A stretch of DNA of 64,000 nt from Inhella crocodyli (GCF_004004565.1 NZ_SACM01000001.1:1612001-1676000), one strand, 5' to 3'; positions 16,514 to 27,841 are shown, numbered from the stretch's first letter. Notes: generated from the sequence alone by a model not told the origin. Translations and numbers: made by a program.

Positions 16514-16660
16514 CTTCTGTTTCGATTCGCCGATGAGCAGCCCCAGGGCCGCGACGAAAGTGCCTCTCCGAAGGCTTGACTTGGGGGCCCCGGCGCAGCG
16601 CCTGGCAGCTCGGCGGTGCTTTCAGTGCCGTGAGGCCAGTGACATTGGCTGCAAAGCCAT

Positions 16661-17011
16661 TTACCCCCCAGCCCGCTTCGGCTTCCACCCCTCCGGCCGC
16701 GCTGCCAGCCAGGCCATCACCTTTTCCACGTGGTCGCCCTGCACCTCGATGCAGCCGTCCTTCACCGTGCCGCCGCTGCCGCAGGCGGCCTTGAGTTGGC
16801 GGCCCAGGGCTTCGAGCGCATCGGGGGCCAGGGGCAGGCCTTTGACGACCGTGACCCCCTTGCCCTTGCGGCCCTTGGTGTCCAGGCTGACGCGCACCTT
16901 GCCGTCGCCCACCACCGCTTGGTTGCGCTTGCAGATGCAGGTGGCCATCGAATGCCGGCAGTCGGGGCAGACGCGGCCGTGCTCGGTGCTGTAGACGAGG
17001 CGCGTGTTCAT
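16661..17011 (-). CDS. yciH: SUI1/eIF1-family translation factor (YciH-like)
   Basis: The 116-residue protein has an N-terminal Cys-rich segment (CPDCRH..CICK, a probable zinc site at residues ~15-28) followed by a SUI1 domain (VRVSLDTKGRKGKGVTVV, then LKAACGSGGTVKDG and IEVQGDH). Bacterial YciH resembles eIF1 and affects start-codon selection and stress translation in E. coli. The ATG at 17011 overlaps the stop of the DPP-IV-like peptidase by four bases, so it is the downstream member of that pair. The functional link is unclear. Confidence 0.9.
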   Translation of the reverse strand: MNTRLVYSTEHGRVCPDCRHSMATCICKRNQAVVGDGKVRVSLDTKGRKGKGVTVVKGLPLAPDALEALGRQLKAACGSGGTVKDGCIEVQGDHVEKVMAWLAARPEGWKPKRAGG

Positions 17012-19281
17012 CGGGCGCTCCCGGGTTTGAGGTGGCGGTCGAAGAAGGCCTGCACGCTGCGGTACAGGTGCAGGCGGGCTTGGCGGCCGGCGATGCCGTG
17101 GGCCTTGCCGGGGTAGATCAGGGTGTCGAAGACTTTGCCCTCTTGCTGCAGGGCCTCGACGAGGCGCAGCGAGTGCTCGAACAGCACGTTGTCGTCGGCC
17201 GTGCCGTGCACCAGCATCAGGGGCTGCTTCAGCAGCTTGGCGCGCGAAGGCAGGTGAGCCTGCGCGTACGGCGCCGCCTTGCCCCCTTCCGGCAGGCCGA
17301 GGTAGCGCTCGGTGTAGGCGGTGTCGTACAGGGTCCAGTCGGTGACGGGCGCCACGCCCACGGCGGCGGCGAAGGGGGTGTCGGCGTCCAGCAGGGCGCG
17401 GGCGGCCAGGAAGCCGCCAAAGCTCCAGCCGAAAAAGCCGATGCGCTGCGGGTCGACGCGGGGCTGCAGCTTGGGCAGGGCGCGCACGGCGGCGAACAGG
17501 TCGGCCACCTCCACCAGGCCGAAGGCGCGGTGGTGGGCGCGCGTGAAGGCGCGGTCGCGATGGGCCATGCCGCGGGTGTCCAGGGCCAGCACGCCGTAAC
17601 CGCGCTGCGTCCAGTGCGCGACCCAGGCGCTGTCGCGGCTCCAGGCCCAGGTGACGGTGGCGGCGCCGGGGCCGCCATAGGCCAGCACCAGCACGGGGTG
17701 GCGGCCCTTCACCGCGCCTTGGGGGGCGAAGTAGAAGGCGTTGAGCGGGGTGCGGCCGTCGGCGGCCGTCAGGTCCAGGGCCTGCGGTGCGCGCAGGATT
17801 TGGCGCAGCAGGGGGTCGGGCGCATCGCCAGGCAAGGGCGTGGCGCCCTCGCCGCTCACCGGGCGCAGGCTCAGGCGCGGCGGCTCGCCGAAGGCCGAGC
17901 GCGTTTCCAGCAGCTGCGTGCAGCCCAAGTCGGCCTGGGCGTCGCGCCACTGGCGCGGGGCGCTGCCCGGCAGGGGCTGCACGGTGGGCTGGATGGTGGG
18001 CTGAGCTTCGGCGGCGTTCAGCACGAACAAGTCACGGCCGCGGCCGCGGTCCAGCGCCGCGGCCAGCACCACGCGCTGGCCGTCGGTGCACACGGCGTGG
18101 GCCACGGGCTCGGGCAGGTCGGTGAGCGCCGTGCGCGCGCCGGTGACGCGGTCCACCAGCTGCAACTGGCGGCGGCCGCTGGCTTCGGACGACCACAGCA
18201 GCGCCGGCCGGCCCGACCGCAGGACGCCGGGCAGCTCCATCAGGTCGCTGTGCGCCTCGACCCAAGCGGGGTCGGTGTCGGTCAGCAGCTCGCGCGGGCC
18301 GTTGGCGGTGAACTCGGTGAGCGTCAGGCGCGTTTGGTCGCGCGGCATCCACTGCAGCCAGGGCGTGCCGTCGCGGAACCAGCCGGCGCGCACCAGGTAC
18401 TCGGCGTCCTTGGGCAGCGGCAGGGCTTGGCGCTGGCCGGTGGCGACGTCGATGCGCCAGGCCGTGACCTCGGCGTTGGCCTCGCCCGCCGCGGGGTAGC
18501 GCTGCTCGGTGAGCGTGGTGCGGTCGGCAAAGATCTGCGCGCGGGTCTTGAGGCCCACGCGGGCCTCGTCGACGCGCAGCGCCAGCAGTTGCGTACCGTC
18601 GGGCGACCACCAAAAGCCGCGCTGGCGGTCGAACTCTTCGGCGGCGATGAACTCGGGCAGGCCCCAGCTCACGGTGGGTGTCAACGTGGCGCCGCCGTCT
18701 GGGGTGAGCGCGCGCGCCGGCTGGTCGCCGTCCAACGCTTGCACCCACAGGTGGCCGCCCATGGCGTAGGCCACGCGGCGGCCGTCGGCGCTGCAGCGCG
18801 GGTCTTGCTTGGGCTGGTCGGGGCTGTGGGTGAGGCGCTGGGCCACGGGGCCGGCGTCGGTCAGGCGGACTTGGTAGAGGTCGCCCGACAAGGGGAACAG
18901 CAGGCGGTCGTCGGCCTTGCCGCACCACTGGTACTGGGTGATGCCACGTTCGCTGATGCGGCGGCGCTCCAGCGCCATCTTCTCGGCCTCGCTCAGCACC
19001 TGGGCCGCGCCCCCCAGCAAGTCGGCCGCGGCGACGAGCCGGCGCGGCGCGCCCCCGGCGGTGGGTCGGGCCCAGAGCTCGAGCTGCTCGCTGTCGGCCT
19101 GCGAGGGCTGCAACAGGCTGACCCAGCGACCACCGGGCGAAATCTCGGCCTGGCGCGGCAGGCGACCGGCCAGCGGCGGGTCGGCGGTGAGGCGTTCGAG
19201 GGTGAGGGTTTGGGCCGCCGCGGGGGTCGCGAGGCCCGTGGCCAGCGACAGGCCCAGGGCAAGGAGCAAGGAACGGGTCAT
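17008..19281 (-). CDS. Dipeptidyl-peptidase IV-like serine peptidase (S9)
   Basis: The 757-residue exported enzyme has a Sec signal peptide (cleavage near AAAQ, residue 23), an N-terminal eight-bladed propeller and a C-terminal alpha/beta-hydrolase. The DPP-IV hallmarks are present: the double glutamate that binds the free N-terminus (Glu215-Glu216 in IAAEEFDRQ), nucleophile Ser620 in GWSFGG, Asp696 in GTADDNV and His728 in GKAHG. It should remove X-Pro or X-Ala dipeptides from peptides in the periplasm. It lies 45 bases after a DUF2306-like gene and overlaps the yciH-like start by four bases. Confidence 0.92.
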   Translation of the reverse strand: MTRSLLLALGLSLATGLATPAAAQTLTLERLTADPPLAGRLPRQAEISPGGRWVSLLQPSQADSEQLELWARPTAGGAPRRLVAAADLLGGAAQVLSEAEKMALERRRISERGITQYQWCGKADDRLLFPLSGDLYQVRLTDAGPVAQRLTHSPDQPKQDPRCSADGRRVAYAMGGHLWVQALDGDQPARALTPDGGATLTPTVSWGLPEFIAAEEFDRQRGFWWSPDGTQLLALRVDEARVGLKTRAQIFADRTTLTEQRYPAAGEANAEVTAWRIDVATGQRQALPLPKDAEYLVRAGWFRDGTPWLQWMPRDQTRLTLTEFTANGPRELLTDTDPAWVEAHSDLMELPGVLRSGRPALLWSSEASGRRQLQLVDRVTGARTALTDLPEPVAHAVCTDGQRVVLAAALDRGRGRDLFVLNAAEAQPTIQPTVQPLPGSAPRQWRDAQADLGCTQLLETRSAFGEPPRLSLRPVSGEGATPLPGDAPDPLLRQILRAPQALDLTAADGRTPLNAFYFAPQGAVKGRHPVLVLAYGGPGAATVTWAWSRDSAWVAHWTQRGYGVLALDTRGMAHRDRAFTRAHHRAFGLVEVADLFAAVRALPKLQPRVDPQRIGFFGWSFGGFLAARALLDADTPFAAAVGVAPVTDWTLYDTAYTERYLGLPEGGKAAPYAQAHLPSRAKLLKQPLMLVHGTADDNVLFEHSLRLVEALQQEGKVFDTLIYPGKAHGIAGRQARLHLYRSVQAFFDRHLKPGSAR

Positions 19282-19326
19282 GCCCCGATTGTCTCGGCGA
19301 CCCGGCGCCGATTCACCGGCACCGAC

Positions 19327-20091
19327 TCACAGCTGCGGCAACCACAGGCCCATGACGGCCCCAAAGATGCCCACGGCCGTGGCCAGGCTGCACAGCACCA
19401 GGCCCAGGGCCATGAGGCGGCCGCGGCCGCGGGTGCGCAGGTAGAGCTCCAACACCCCGAGCGGCAGCAAGAACTGCCCGAAGCTCAGCGCGGTGACGAA
19501 GGGGCCGGTGAAGGTCTTGGGGTCGAAGCCCACGGGCTGCTGCCAAATCAGCAGCCACAGCATCAGCCCCACACGGAAGAACCACACGCCGTTGGCCGCC
19601 AAAAAGAGGCGCAGCGCCCAGCGCCGGTGCTGGTCGAACTGCCGCGCCCGCGCGTGCTGCCAAGCGCGCCAGGCGAACACCACGATGAGCACGCCATTGA
19701 GGCTCATGGCGACGTGCATGGAGGCGTCGCCCACGGTGCCGCGCATCCACACCAGGTAGAAGCCGCTGAGGCTGGCGATCACGGCCCCCACCATGAAAAG
19801 GCGTCCGCCCCAGCGGTGCCAGGCCGGGGCCGCGCGGCGCAGCGCCGGCACCAGCTGCAACACCCCCAAGGCGCTGAGCAGCAGGCCGGCCACCAGGTGC
19901 GCGCTGAGCAAGCCGTTGCCCAGGGCGTCGCCCAGCACCCAGCGGGCCTCGCCCGGTGCGCCGCCCAAGGCCGCCCGGCCGTAGGACAGGCCGATGTAGG
20001 CAGTAAAGATCGCCAAGCCCGTGGCGGCGACCAGAAACCAAAGCGTGGCGGCCCGCGAGAGCCAGGGGCTGGGAACGGCAACGGTGCGCAT
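19327..20091 (-). CDS. DUF2306-like membrane protein
   Basis: A 254-residue polytopic membrane protein with about seven helices. The layout (ILxLxxG-type first helices, AWHRWGGRLFMVGA, FDQHRRWALRLF with conserved His and Arg) matches what I recall of the DUF2306 family of predicted inner-membrane proteins, function unknown. The open frame extends to an ATG at 20190; 20091 was chosen because the hydrophobic region starts soon after and the extra 33 residues are Arg-rich and unlike a signal. It lies 45 bases upstream of the DPP-IV-like gene in the same direction. Confidence 0.65.
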   Translation of the reverse strand: MRTVAVPSPWLSRAATLWFLVAATGLAIFTAYIGLSYGRAALGGAPGEARWVLGDALGNGLLSAHLVAGLLLSALGVLQLVPALRRAAPAWHRWGGRLFMVGAVIASLSGFYLVWMRGTVGDASMHVAMSLNGVLIVVFAWRAWQHARARQFDQHRRWALRLFLAANGVWFFRVGLMLWLLIWQQPVGFDPKTFTGPFVTALSFGQFLLPLGVLELYLRTRGRGRLMALGLVLCSLATAVGIFGAVMGLWLPQL

Positions 20092-20186
20092 GGGGAGGTC
20101 CGGAGTCCGAAAACGCGGGACTGTCCGCAGGCGCCCGGCCGTGCGCCACCCGAGGGCGACCAAGCGGCGTTTCGGGCGGCTGAAAT

Positions 20187-20215
20187 GCAAAGCCCCGCGA
20201 TCGGCGGGGCTTTGC
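20187..20215 (-). terminator. purB terminator
   Basis: A perfect 12-base-pair stem, GCAAAGCCCCGC with GCGGGGCTTTGC, closes on a 5-base loop 43 bases after the purB stop. Read on the minus strand the stem ends in CTTTGC followed by ATTTC, a weak U-rich end. It could also terminate readthrough from the plus strand. Confidence 0.75.
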
Positions 20216-20257
20216 AGGGGGCGATCAGGTTGCGCTTAGGTGGCGCTTAGGTGGCGA

Positions 20258-21739
<1,482 letters not shown>

Positions 21740-21796
21740 TCAATCCCCCCAGTTTCGGGTGTGACCCCTAGGGAGGCGGCTCAAAAAACCCCTGCA

Positions 21797-21802
21797 TAGA
21801 AT
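21797..21802 (+). promoter_or_regulatory. -10-like box of the GST gene
   Basis: TAGAAT, 43 bases before the GST start, has the same hexamer and following C as boxes upstream of sppA, purB and dusB. No convincing -35 was found at 16-18 bases. Confidence 0.35.
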
Positions 21803-21845
21803 CGTTTGCAACGGCCCCTCGCGGGGCGGCAAGGGATCGCATCTG

Positions 21846-22481
21846 ATGTCCGCGATGAAGCTCATCGGCTCCACGACCAGCCCCTATGCGCGCAAGGTGC
21901 GCATCGTGCTGGCCGAGAAAAAACTCGATTACCAACTGGTCCTGGAAGACGTCTGGGGCAGCGACGAAATCCTCAAGATCAACCCGCTGGGCAAGGTGCC
22001 TTGCCTGGTCATGGAAGGCCAAGACTCCATCACCGGGGCCATGTTCGACTCGCGCGTCATCGTCGAGTACCTGGACACCCTGTCGCCGGTCGGCAAGCTG
22101 ATCCCGGAAAAGGGCCGCGAGCGCGCCGAGGTGCGCACGTGGGAGGCGCTGGCCGACGGCATCTTGGACGCCGCCATCCTGGTGCGCCTGGAAACCACCT
22201 GGTCTGGCCGCCCGGCCGAGCAGCGCAGCGCCGCTTGGGTGTCGCGCCAAATGGGCAAGGTGCAGGCCGGCCTGGAGGCCATGGCGCGTGGCTTGGGCGA
22301 CAAGGCCTGGTGCTCGGGCAACCACTTCACCCTGGCCGACGTGGCCGTGGGCTGTTGCCTGGGCTGGTTGTCGTTCCGCTTTCCCGAGCTCAACTGGGCG
22401 GAGGCCCACCCGAACCTGGCCCGCCATCTTGAGAAGTTGATGGCCCGCCCGAGCTTCGCGGAGACCGTGCCCGCGGTCTGA
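21846..22481 (+). CDS. Glutathione S-transferase family protein (YibF-like)
   Basis: The 211-residue protein has an N-terminal thioredoxin-like domain, with KLIGSTTSPYARKVRIVLAEK carrying the Ser-Pro catalytic-type position, INPLGKVPCL and the DSRVIVEYLD glutathione-binding strand-helix. The C-terminal all-helical domain includes FTLADVAVG. It most resembles small bacterial GSTs such as YibF; detoxification or redox roles are typical but the substrate is unknown. ATG at 21855 is an alternative start. It is divergent from purB and convergent with the FMN-binding gene 12 bases after its stop. Confidence 0.88.
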   Translation: MSAMKLIGSTTSPYARKVRIVLAEKKLDYQLVLEDVWGSDEILKINPLGKVPCLVMEGQDSITGAMFDSRVIVEYLDTLSPVGKLIPEKGRERAEVRTWEALADGILDAAILVRLETTWSGRPAEQRSAAWVSRQMGKVQAGLEAMARGLGDKAWCSGNHFTLADVAVGCCLGWLSFRFPELNWAEAHPNLARHLEKLMARPSFAETVPAV

Positions 22482-22493
22482 GCCCGCGCCCCC

Positions 22494-24152
22494 TCAGTGA
22501 GGGCGCAGGTGCTGCAAGGCGGGCAGGTGCCCTTGGGGCGCGAAGCTGTCGGCGCTGGCCAAGTGCCAGTAGGCGGCGTACACCGGATGGGCCGCGGCGT
22601 CGCGCAGCAAGGCACCGGGCGCCAAGAAGGGCAGCAGGTTGGCCAGCAGGCGGACCTCTTGCGCGTTGATGCGCCGCACGATGTGCGAGGCGGTGATCTC
22701 GCTGGGATGCTGCACCCCCGCGGCCTGCACCAGCTCTTTGAGGGCGTGCATCGTCAGGTCGTGGAAGCGGTACACCCGTTCGGACTTGTCGCCGACCACG
22801 AGCGCCCGTTGCCGCACCGGGTCCTGGGTGGCCACGCCCGTGGGGCAATGGCCCGAGTGGCAGGTCTGCGCCTGCACGCAGCCCAAGGCAAACATGAAAG
22901 CGCGGGCCGCGTTGCACCAGTCGGCGCCCAAGGCCATGAGGCGCACGATGTCGAAGGCCGAGGTGACCTTGCCCGCGCAGCCGATGGCGATGCGATCTCG
23001 CAGGTTCAAGCCCACCAGGGTGTTGTGCACCAGCAGCAGGCCCTCTTGCAGCGGCGTGCCCACGTGGTCGGTGAACTCCAGCGGCGCTGCGCCGGTGCCG
23101 CCTTCGGCGCCGTCCACCACGATGAAGTCGGGCGTGATGCCCGTGGTCTGCATGGCCTTGCAGATGGCGAACCACTCCCAAGGGTGGCCGATGCACAGCT
23201 TGAAGCCCACGGGCTTGTCGCCGCTCAGGTCGCGCAGGCGCTGGATGAAGTGCATCAACTCCGTCGGCGTGCGAAACGCGCTGTGCGCGGCCGGGCTGTT
23301 GCAGTCTTCGCCCACCGGCACGCCACGGGCGGCGGCGATCTCGGGCGTGACCTTGGCCCCGGGCAGCACGCCGCCGTGGCCGGGCTTGGCGCCTTGGCTG
23401 AGCTTGATCTCGATGAGCTTGACCTGCGGGTCGAGGGCGTTCTTGGCAAAGGCCTCCGCGTTGAAGTTCCCCTCGGCGTCGCGGCAGCCGAAGTAGCCCG
23501 AGCCGATCTCCCAGATCAGGTCGCCGCCGTGCAGGCGATGGTGCTCGCTGATGGAGCCCTCGCCGGTGTCGTGCGCAAAGCCGCCCTTCTTGGCGCCCAG
23601 GTTCAGGGCCTTGATGGCGTTGGCCGACAGCGAGCCGAAGCTCATGGCCGAGATGTTGAACACGCTGGCCGAGTAGGGCTGGGCGCGGCCTTCGCCGATG
23701 GTGATGCGGAAGTCGTGCGAAGGCACCTCGGTGGGGACCAGCGAGTGGTTGATCCACTCGTAGCCGCCCGCCCCCACGTCCAACTGGGTGCCGAAGGGGC
23801 GCTTGTCGGGATCGCCCTTGGCGCGCTGATACACGATGGAGCGCTGCTGGCGCGAGAAGGGCGCGGCCTCGTTGTCGCTTTCGATGAAGTACTGGCGAAT
23901 CTCCGGCCGGATGTACTCCAGGGCGAAGCGCATGTGGCCGATCACCGGGTAGTTGCGCAAGATCGCGCGCTTGGTCTGCAGCACGTCGCGCAGCCCCAGC
24001 ACGGTCAGCGCCCCGAAGCTGAGCACCAGCCAGGAGCCGTAGCGCAGCACGTACCAACTCAAGGCCGTGGCCACAAAGCCCAAGGCGCACACCAGCCAAG
24101 TCAGGTAGCGCAAGGGGAACTGCTCGTTCAGGGCGTTGATCCAGCGTCTCAT
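22494..24152 (-). CDS. FMN-binding glutamate synthase family protein (GltB-like domain)
   Basis: The 552-residue protein has two N-terminal membrane helices (residues ~13-52) and then a glutamate-synthase central/FMN domain. Landmarks are ISAMSFGSLSANAI, SQGAKPGHGGVLPG, DGAEGGTGAAP and CHSGHCPTGVATQDP, with Cys residues that could bind an iron-sulfur centre. The glutaminase domain of GltB is missing, so it cannot make glutamate from glutamine on its own; family members are annotated widely but the reaction is unproven. The ATG at 24152 is chosen because the membrane helices follow directly; the longer frame to 24242 adds an Arg-rich stretch. It is divergent from sppA. Confidence 0.85.
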   Translation of the reverse strand: MRRWINALNEQFPLRYLTWLVCALGFVATALSWYVLRYGSWLVLSFGALTVLGLRDVLQTKRAILRNYPVIGHMRFALEYIRPEIRQYFIESDNEAAPFSRQQRSIVYQRAKGDPDKRPFGTQLDVGAGGYEWINHSLVPTEVPSHDFRITIGEGRAQPYSASVFNISAMSFGSLSANAIKALNLGAKKGGFAHDTGEGSISEHHRLHGGDLIWEIGSGYFGCRDAEGNFNAEAFAKNALDPQVKLIEIKLSQGAKPGHGGVLPGAKVTPEIAAARGVPVGEDCNSPAAHSAFRTPTELMHFIQRLRDLSGDKPVGFKLCIGHPWEWFAICKAMQTTGITPDFIVVDGAEGGTGAAPLEFTDHVGTPLQEGLLLVHNTLVGLNLRDRIAIGCAGKVTSAFDIVRLMALGADWCNAARAFMFALGCVQAQTCHSGHCPTGVATQDPVRQRALVVGDKSERVYRFHDLTMHALKELVQAAGVQHPSEITASHIVRRINAQEVRLLANLLPFLAPGALLRDAAAHPVYAAYWHLASADSFAPQGHLPALQHLRPH

Positions 24153-24217
24153 GGGGCTCCCCCAAGGTTCAGCCGATCCTAGGGGCCATGACCGGCGCCA
24201 TCCCCTGGGGCGCTCCC

Positions 24218-24223
24218 TAGAAT
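24218..24223 (+). promoter_or_regulatory. -10-like box of sppA
   Basis: TAGAAT, 29 bases before the sppA ATG, lies in the sequence CCCTAGAATCC. No clear -35 is present. A divergent TAGGAT-like box for the FMN-binding gene occurs at 24176-24181 on the other strand. Confidence 0.35.
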
Positions 24224-24252
24224 CCAGGCCCTTTCGAGCCATCTTTCACATC

Positions 24253-26112
24253 ATGGGCATCAAGCAGGTTCTGTCTCCGGTGGGTCGCTTCATCGCCCGT
24301 GCATGGGGCTGGGTGGACGGCAGCCGCCGCTTCGTGTTCAACCTGATCTGGCTGGCGATCTTGATCGCCCTCGTCAGCGCCCTGTTCACCGGCGGCGACA
24401 AGCTGCAGGACAAGACGACCCTGGTGCTCGGCCTCGAGGGCCGCTTGGTGGAGCAGCGCAGCGGCTCCAGCACCGACCGCCTGGCCACGGAGTTGCAGGG
24501 GGGCGACGCCTCGCAAACCCAGTTGCGCGACGTGCTCAAGGCCTTGGACGCGGCCGCCAACGACCCCCACATCACGCAAGTGCTGCTGGATTTCTCCAAG
24601 TTCGGTGGCGGCGGCCAGGCCAGCCTGCGCGAGGTGAGTGCGGCACTGGAGCAGTTCAAGAAGAGTGGCAAGAAGGTGCTGGCCTATGCCGACGCTTACG
24701 ACCAGCGCAGCTACCAGCTCGCGGCCCACGCGCACGAGGTCTACATGCACCCCATGGGCATGGTGATGCTGGAAGGCTTCGGTCGCTACCGCAACTACTA
24801 CAAAGACCTGTTCGAACGCGTGGGCTTGGAAGCCAACGTCGTGCGCGCCGGCAAGTACAAGAACTTCGGCGAGCCCTACTTTGCCAACGGCCCCTCGCCG
24901 GCGACGCTCGAAAGCGAGAGCTACCTGTACGGCGACCTGTGGACGCGCTACATGACGGGCGTGGAAGCCGCGCGCAAGCTCCCGGCCGGCAGCATCACGG
25001 CCTACATCGACACCCTGCCCCAGCGCATGAGCGAGCTCAAGGGCGACACGGCCAAGCTGGCCCTGGACGCCAAGCTGGTGGACGGCCTGAAAGAGCGCGA
25101 TGAAGTGCGTGCGCTGCTGATCGAGCGCGGCGCGAAGGACGAGAAGGGCAACAGCTACCGCCGCATTGGCTTGGACGCCTACGTCGCCCAGCTCAAGCCC
25201 GAACTGCCCGCCGCCAAGCAGGTGGCCATCGTCGTGGCCGAGGGCAACATCGTCGACGGCAGCGCCAACCCCGGCACCATCGGCGGCGACAGCACGGCCG
25301 CCTTGGTGCGCCAAGCGCGCGAGAACGACAAGGTGGCGGCCGTGGTGCTGCGCGTGAACTCGCCCGGCGGCAGCGCCTTCGCCAGCGAACTGATCCGCCG
25401 CGAGCTCGACCTGACCCGCAAGGCCGGCAAGCCGGTCGTGGTGTCGATGGGCGACGTGGCCGCCTCGGGCGGCTACTGGGTCAGCATGAGCGCCGACGAG
25501 GTCATCGCCGACGCCTCCACCATCACCGGCTCCATCGGCGTGTTCGGCATGCTGCCCAACGCCACCAAGGCGCTGGAAAAGATCTCCCTGCACACCGGCG
25601 GCTACGGCACCACCTGGCTGGTGGGCGCCGGCGACCCCCGCCTGCCGCTGGACCCGCGCGTGAAGCAGGCCGTGCAAGCGGGCATCGACCGCGTGTACAT
25701 CGACTTCACCACGCGCGCCGCCACCGCCCGCAAGACGACCCCCGAAGCCATCGACGCCGTGGCCCAAGGCCGGGTGTGGACCGGCCAGCAGGCCTTGGAC
25801 CGCAAGCTCGTCGACCGGCTGGGCAGCCTGGGTGACGCGGTGGCCAGCGCCGCGAAGAAGGCCAAGCTCGACGGCACGCCCAGCGTGACCTACGTCGAGA
25901 AGGAACGCAGCAAGGCCGAGAAGCTGGTCGCCAGCCTGTTCGACGCCCACGCCCCGGCCGCCGGCGCTTGGTTGCGCAGCGCGCTGGGCCTTCCCAGCCT
26001 GCCGGCCCCGGTGACCGAGGCCCAGCGCGAACTGGGCTGGCTGATGCAAGTCAACGCCCGCAGCACCCTGCCCGCCGCCGCGCACGTGCACTGCCTCTGC
26101 ACGGCGCCTTGA
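24253..26112 (+). CDS. sppA: Signal peptide peptidase SppA, 67 kDa type
   Basis: The 619-residue protein matches E. coli SppA (618), a membrane-anchored tandem-domain Ser/Lys peptidase that degrades cleaved signal peptides. One membrane helix lies at residues ~27-46. The catalytic Lys is in the N-terminal half ([12 protein letters not shown]) and the nucleophile Ser is in the C-terminal half ([11 protein letters not shown]), after the [14 protein letters not shown] loop. The ATG at 24253 was chosen because upstream frame residues do not resemble the family. metX starts only four bases after its stop, an unusual neighbour that may be co-transcribed. Confidence 0.93.
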   Translation: MGIKQVLSPVGRFIARAWGWVDGSRRFVFNLIWLAILIALVSALFTGGDKLQDKTTLVLGLEGRLVEQRSGSSTDRLATELQGGDASQTQLRDVLKALDAAANDPHITQVLLDFSKFGGGGQASLREVSAALEQFKKSGKKVLAYADAYDQRSYQLAAHAHEVYMHPMGMVMLEGFGRYRNYYKDLFERVGLEANVVRAGKYKNFGEPYFANGPSPATLESESYLYGDLWTRYMTGVEAARKLPAGSITAYIDTLPQRMSELKGDTAKLALDAKLVDGLKERDEVRALLIERGAKDEKGNSYRRIGLDAYVAQLKPELPAAKQVAIVVAEGNIVDGSANPGTIGGDSTAALVRQARENDKVAAVVLRVNSPGGSAFASELIRRELDLTRKAGKPVVVSMGDVAASGGYWVSMSADEVIADASTITGSIGVFGMLPNATKALEKISLHTGGYGTTWLVGAGDPRLPLDPRVKQAVQAGIDRVYIDFTTRAATARKTTPEAIDAVAQGRVWTGQQALDRKLVDRLGSLGDAVASAAKKAKLDGTPSVTYVEKERSKAEKLVASLFDAHAPAAGAWLRSALGLPSLPAPVTEAQRELGWLMQVNARSTLPAAAHVHCLCTAP

Positions 26113-26116
26113 TCGA

Positions 26117-27238
26117 ATGAGTTCGGTCGGCCGCGTCGAGCCCCAGCGCCTGGACTTCAGCACCCCGCTGCCCCTGCGCCGCGGCGGCGTGCTGCCGGCC
26201 TACCACCAGCTGGTGGAGACCTACGGCACGCTGAACGCCGCCAAGAGCAACGCGGTGCTGGTGTGCCACGCGCTGAACGCCAGCCACCACGTGGCCGGCC
26301 ACTACGACGACCCGCGCAGCACCGGTTGGTGGGACAACCTCATCGGCCCCGGCAAGCCCTTGGACACCGACCGCTTTTTCGTCATCGGCGTCAACAACCT
26401 GGGCTCCTGCTTCGGCTCCACCGGCCCAATGCACGACAACCCCGCCACGGGCAAGCCCTGGGGCGGCGACTTCCCCACGGTAACGGTGCAAGACTGGGTC
26501 GACGCGCAAGCCCGCGTGATCGACCACTTCGGCATCGACCGCCTGGCCGCCGTGCTGGGCGGGTCCTTGGGCGGCATGCAGGCCCTGGACTGGAGCCTGC
26601 GGCGGCCCGAACGCCTGGCGCACTGCCTGGCCATCGCCACGGCGCCCAACCTGTCGGCGCAGAACCTGGCCTTCAACGAGGTGGCGCGCCGCGCCATCGT
26701 CAGCGACCCCGACTTCCACGGCGGGCACTTCTACCAACACGGCGTGGTGCCCAAAGCCGGCCTGCGCGTGGCTCGCATGCTGGGCCACATCACCTACCTC
26801 AGCGACGACGTGATGGACGCCAAGTTCGGCCGCGAGCGCCGCCGCGACCTCGAGGCCGGCGTCGACGAGTTCCAGATCGAGAGCTACCTGCGCCACCAAG
26901 GCGACAAGTTCGCCGGCTACTTCGACGCCAACAGCTACCTGCTGATCCAGCACGCCCTCGACGACTTCGACCCCGCGGCCGAGTTCGGGGGCAGCTTGAG
27001 CGCCGCCTTCGCCCGCGCCAAGGCCAAGTTCTGCGTGGCCAGCTTCACCACCGATTGGCGCTTCTCGCCGGCGCGCTCGCGCGAGATCGTGCAGGCCTTG
27101 CTCGACAACAACCTGGACGTCAGCTACGCCGAGATCGACGCCCCGCACGGGCACGACGCCTTCCTGATGGACGACCCGCGCTACCACGGGCTGCTGCGCC
27201 ACCGCTTTGCGCAGATCGCGCGGGAGGTGGGCGCATGA
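26117..27238 (+). CDS. metX: Homoserine O-acyltransferase (MetX; acetyl or succinyl)
   Basis: First committed step of methionine synthesis: acyl transfer to homoserine. The 373-residue alpha/beta-hydrolase has nucleophile elbow [12 protein letters not shown] and the C-terminal Asp/His of [10 protein letters not shown] and APHGHDAFL. Many proteobacterial MetX proteins use succinyl-CoA rather than acetyl-CoA (MetXS), so the acyl donor should be left open. It sits four bases after sppA and overlaps metW by four bases (ATGA), the classic metXW pair. No S-adenosylmethionine riboswitch was seen upstream, which is expected because the gene is packed against sppA. Confidence 0.95.
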   Translation: MSSVGRVEPQRLDFSTPLPLRRGGVLPAYHQLVETYGTLNAAKSNAVLVCHALNASHHVAGHYDDPRSTGWWDNLIGPGKPLDTDRFFVIGVNNLGSCFGSTGPMHDNPATGKPWGGDFPTVTVQDWVDAQARVIDHFGIDRLAAVLGGSLGGMQALDWSLRRPERLAHCLAIATAPNLSAQNLAFNEVARRAIVSDPDFHGGHFYQHGVVPKAGLRVARMLGHITYLSDDVMDAKFGRERRRDLEAGVDEFQIESYLRHQGDKFAGYFDANSYLLIQHALDDFDPAAEFGGSLSAAFARAKAKFCVASFTTDWRFSPARSREIVQALLDNNLDVSYAEIDAPHGHDAFLMDDPRYHGLLRHRFAQIAREVGA

Positions 27239-27804
27239 ACAAGGTCATTGCCGATTTGGTGCCCGCCAGCAGCCGCGTGCTCGACCTGGGTTGCGGCAGC
27301 GGCGAGTTGCTGGCGTACCTGCAGAACGTGAAGGGCTGCAGCGGTTACGGCATCGAGTTGGACGACGCCAAGCTCCTGGGCTGTGCCGAGCGCGGCGTCA
27401 ACGTGCTGCAGCTCGACCTGGAGCAGGGCCTGTCGATGTTCAAGGACCAGAGCTTCGACGTGGTGCTGCAACTGCAAACCCTGCAGCAAGTGCGTCACGC
27501 CGCCGAGATGCTGAAAGAAACCGTGCGCGTGGGCCGGCGCGGCATCGTCAGCTTCCCCAACTTCGCGCACTGGCCCAACCGCCTGCAGGTGATGGCCGGC
27601 CGCATGCCGGTCACGCGCACCCTGCCTTACGAGTGGCACGACACGCCCAACATCCGCGTGGGCACGCACGCCGACTTCGCGCTGCTGTGCGAACGCCTGG
27701 GCATCCGCGTGCTGCAGAGCTTCGGCTTGCGCGGCGATGAGCGCATCGACACCGCCCCCAACTGGCGCGCGCCGGTGGCGGTGTTCCTCATCGAACGGGC
27801 GTGA
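27235..27804 (+). CDS. metW: Methionine biosynthesis protein MetW
   Basis: A 189-residue protein with a class I methyltransferase fold: [14 protein letters not shown] (motif I, residues 17-30), GIELDD, and the MetW-typical [31 protein letters not shown] and WHDTPNIR segments. MetW is needed with MetX for methionine synthesis in several proteobacteria and is thought to activate or stabilise MetX; methyltransferase activity is not established. The start overlaps the metX stop by four bases, implying coupled translation and a complex. Confidence 0.95.
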   Translation: MNKVIADLVPASSRVLDLGCGSGELLAYLQNVKGCSGYGIELDDAKLLGCAERGVNVLQLDLEQGLSMFKDQSFDVVLQLQTLQQVRHAAEMLKETVRVGRRGIVSFPNFAHWPNRLQVMAGRMPVTRTLPYEWHDTPNIRVGTHADFALLCERLGIRVLQSFGLRGDERIDTAPNWRAPVAVFLIERA

Positions 27805-27841
27805 ACGCCCCGGCGGCGGCGCGCGGCATGCGCCCGCCGGT

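Noticed and set aside
17032-20250. 1072-codon plus-strand open frame
   Set aside because: It is antisense to yciH-like, DPP-IV-like and DUF2306-like genes, a GC-rich shadow with no domain features.
26050-26120. SAM riboswitch in front of metX
   Set aside because: There are only four bases between sppA and metX, so no room for an aptamer, and the sppA end reads as normal coding sequence.
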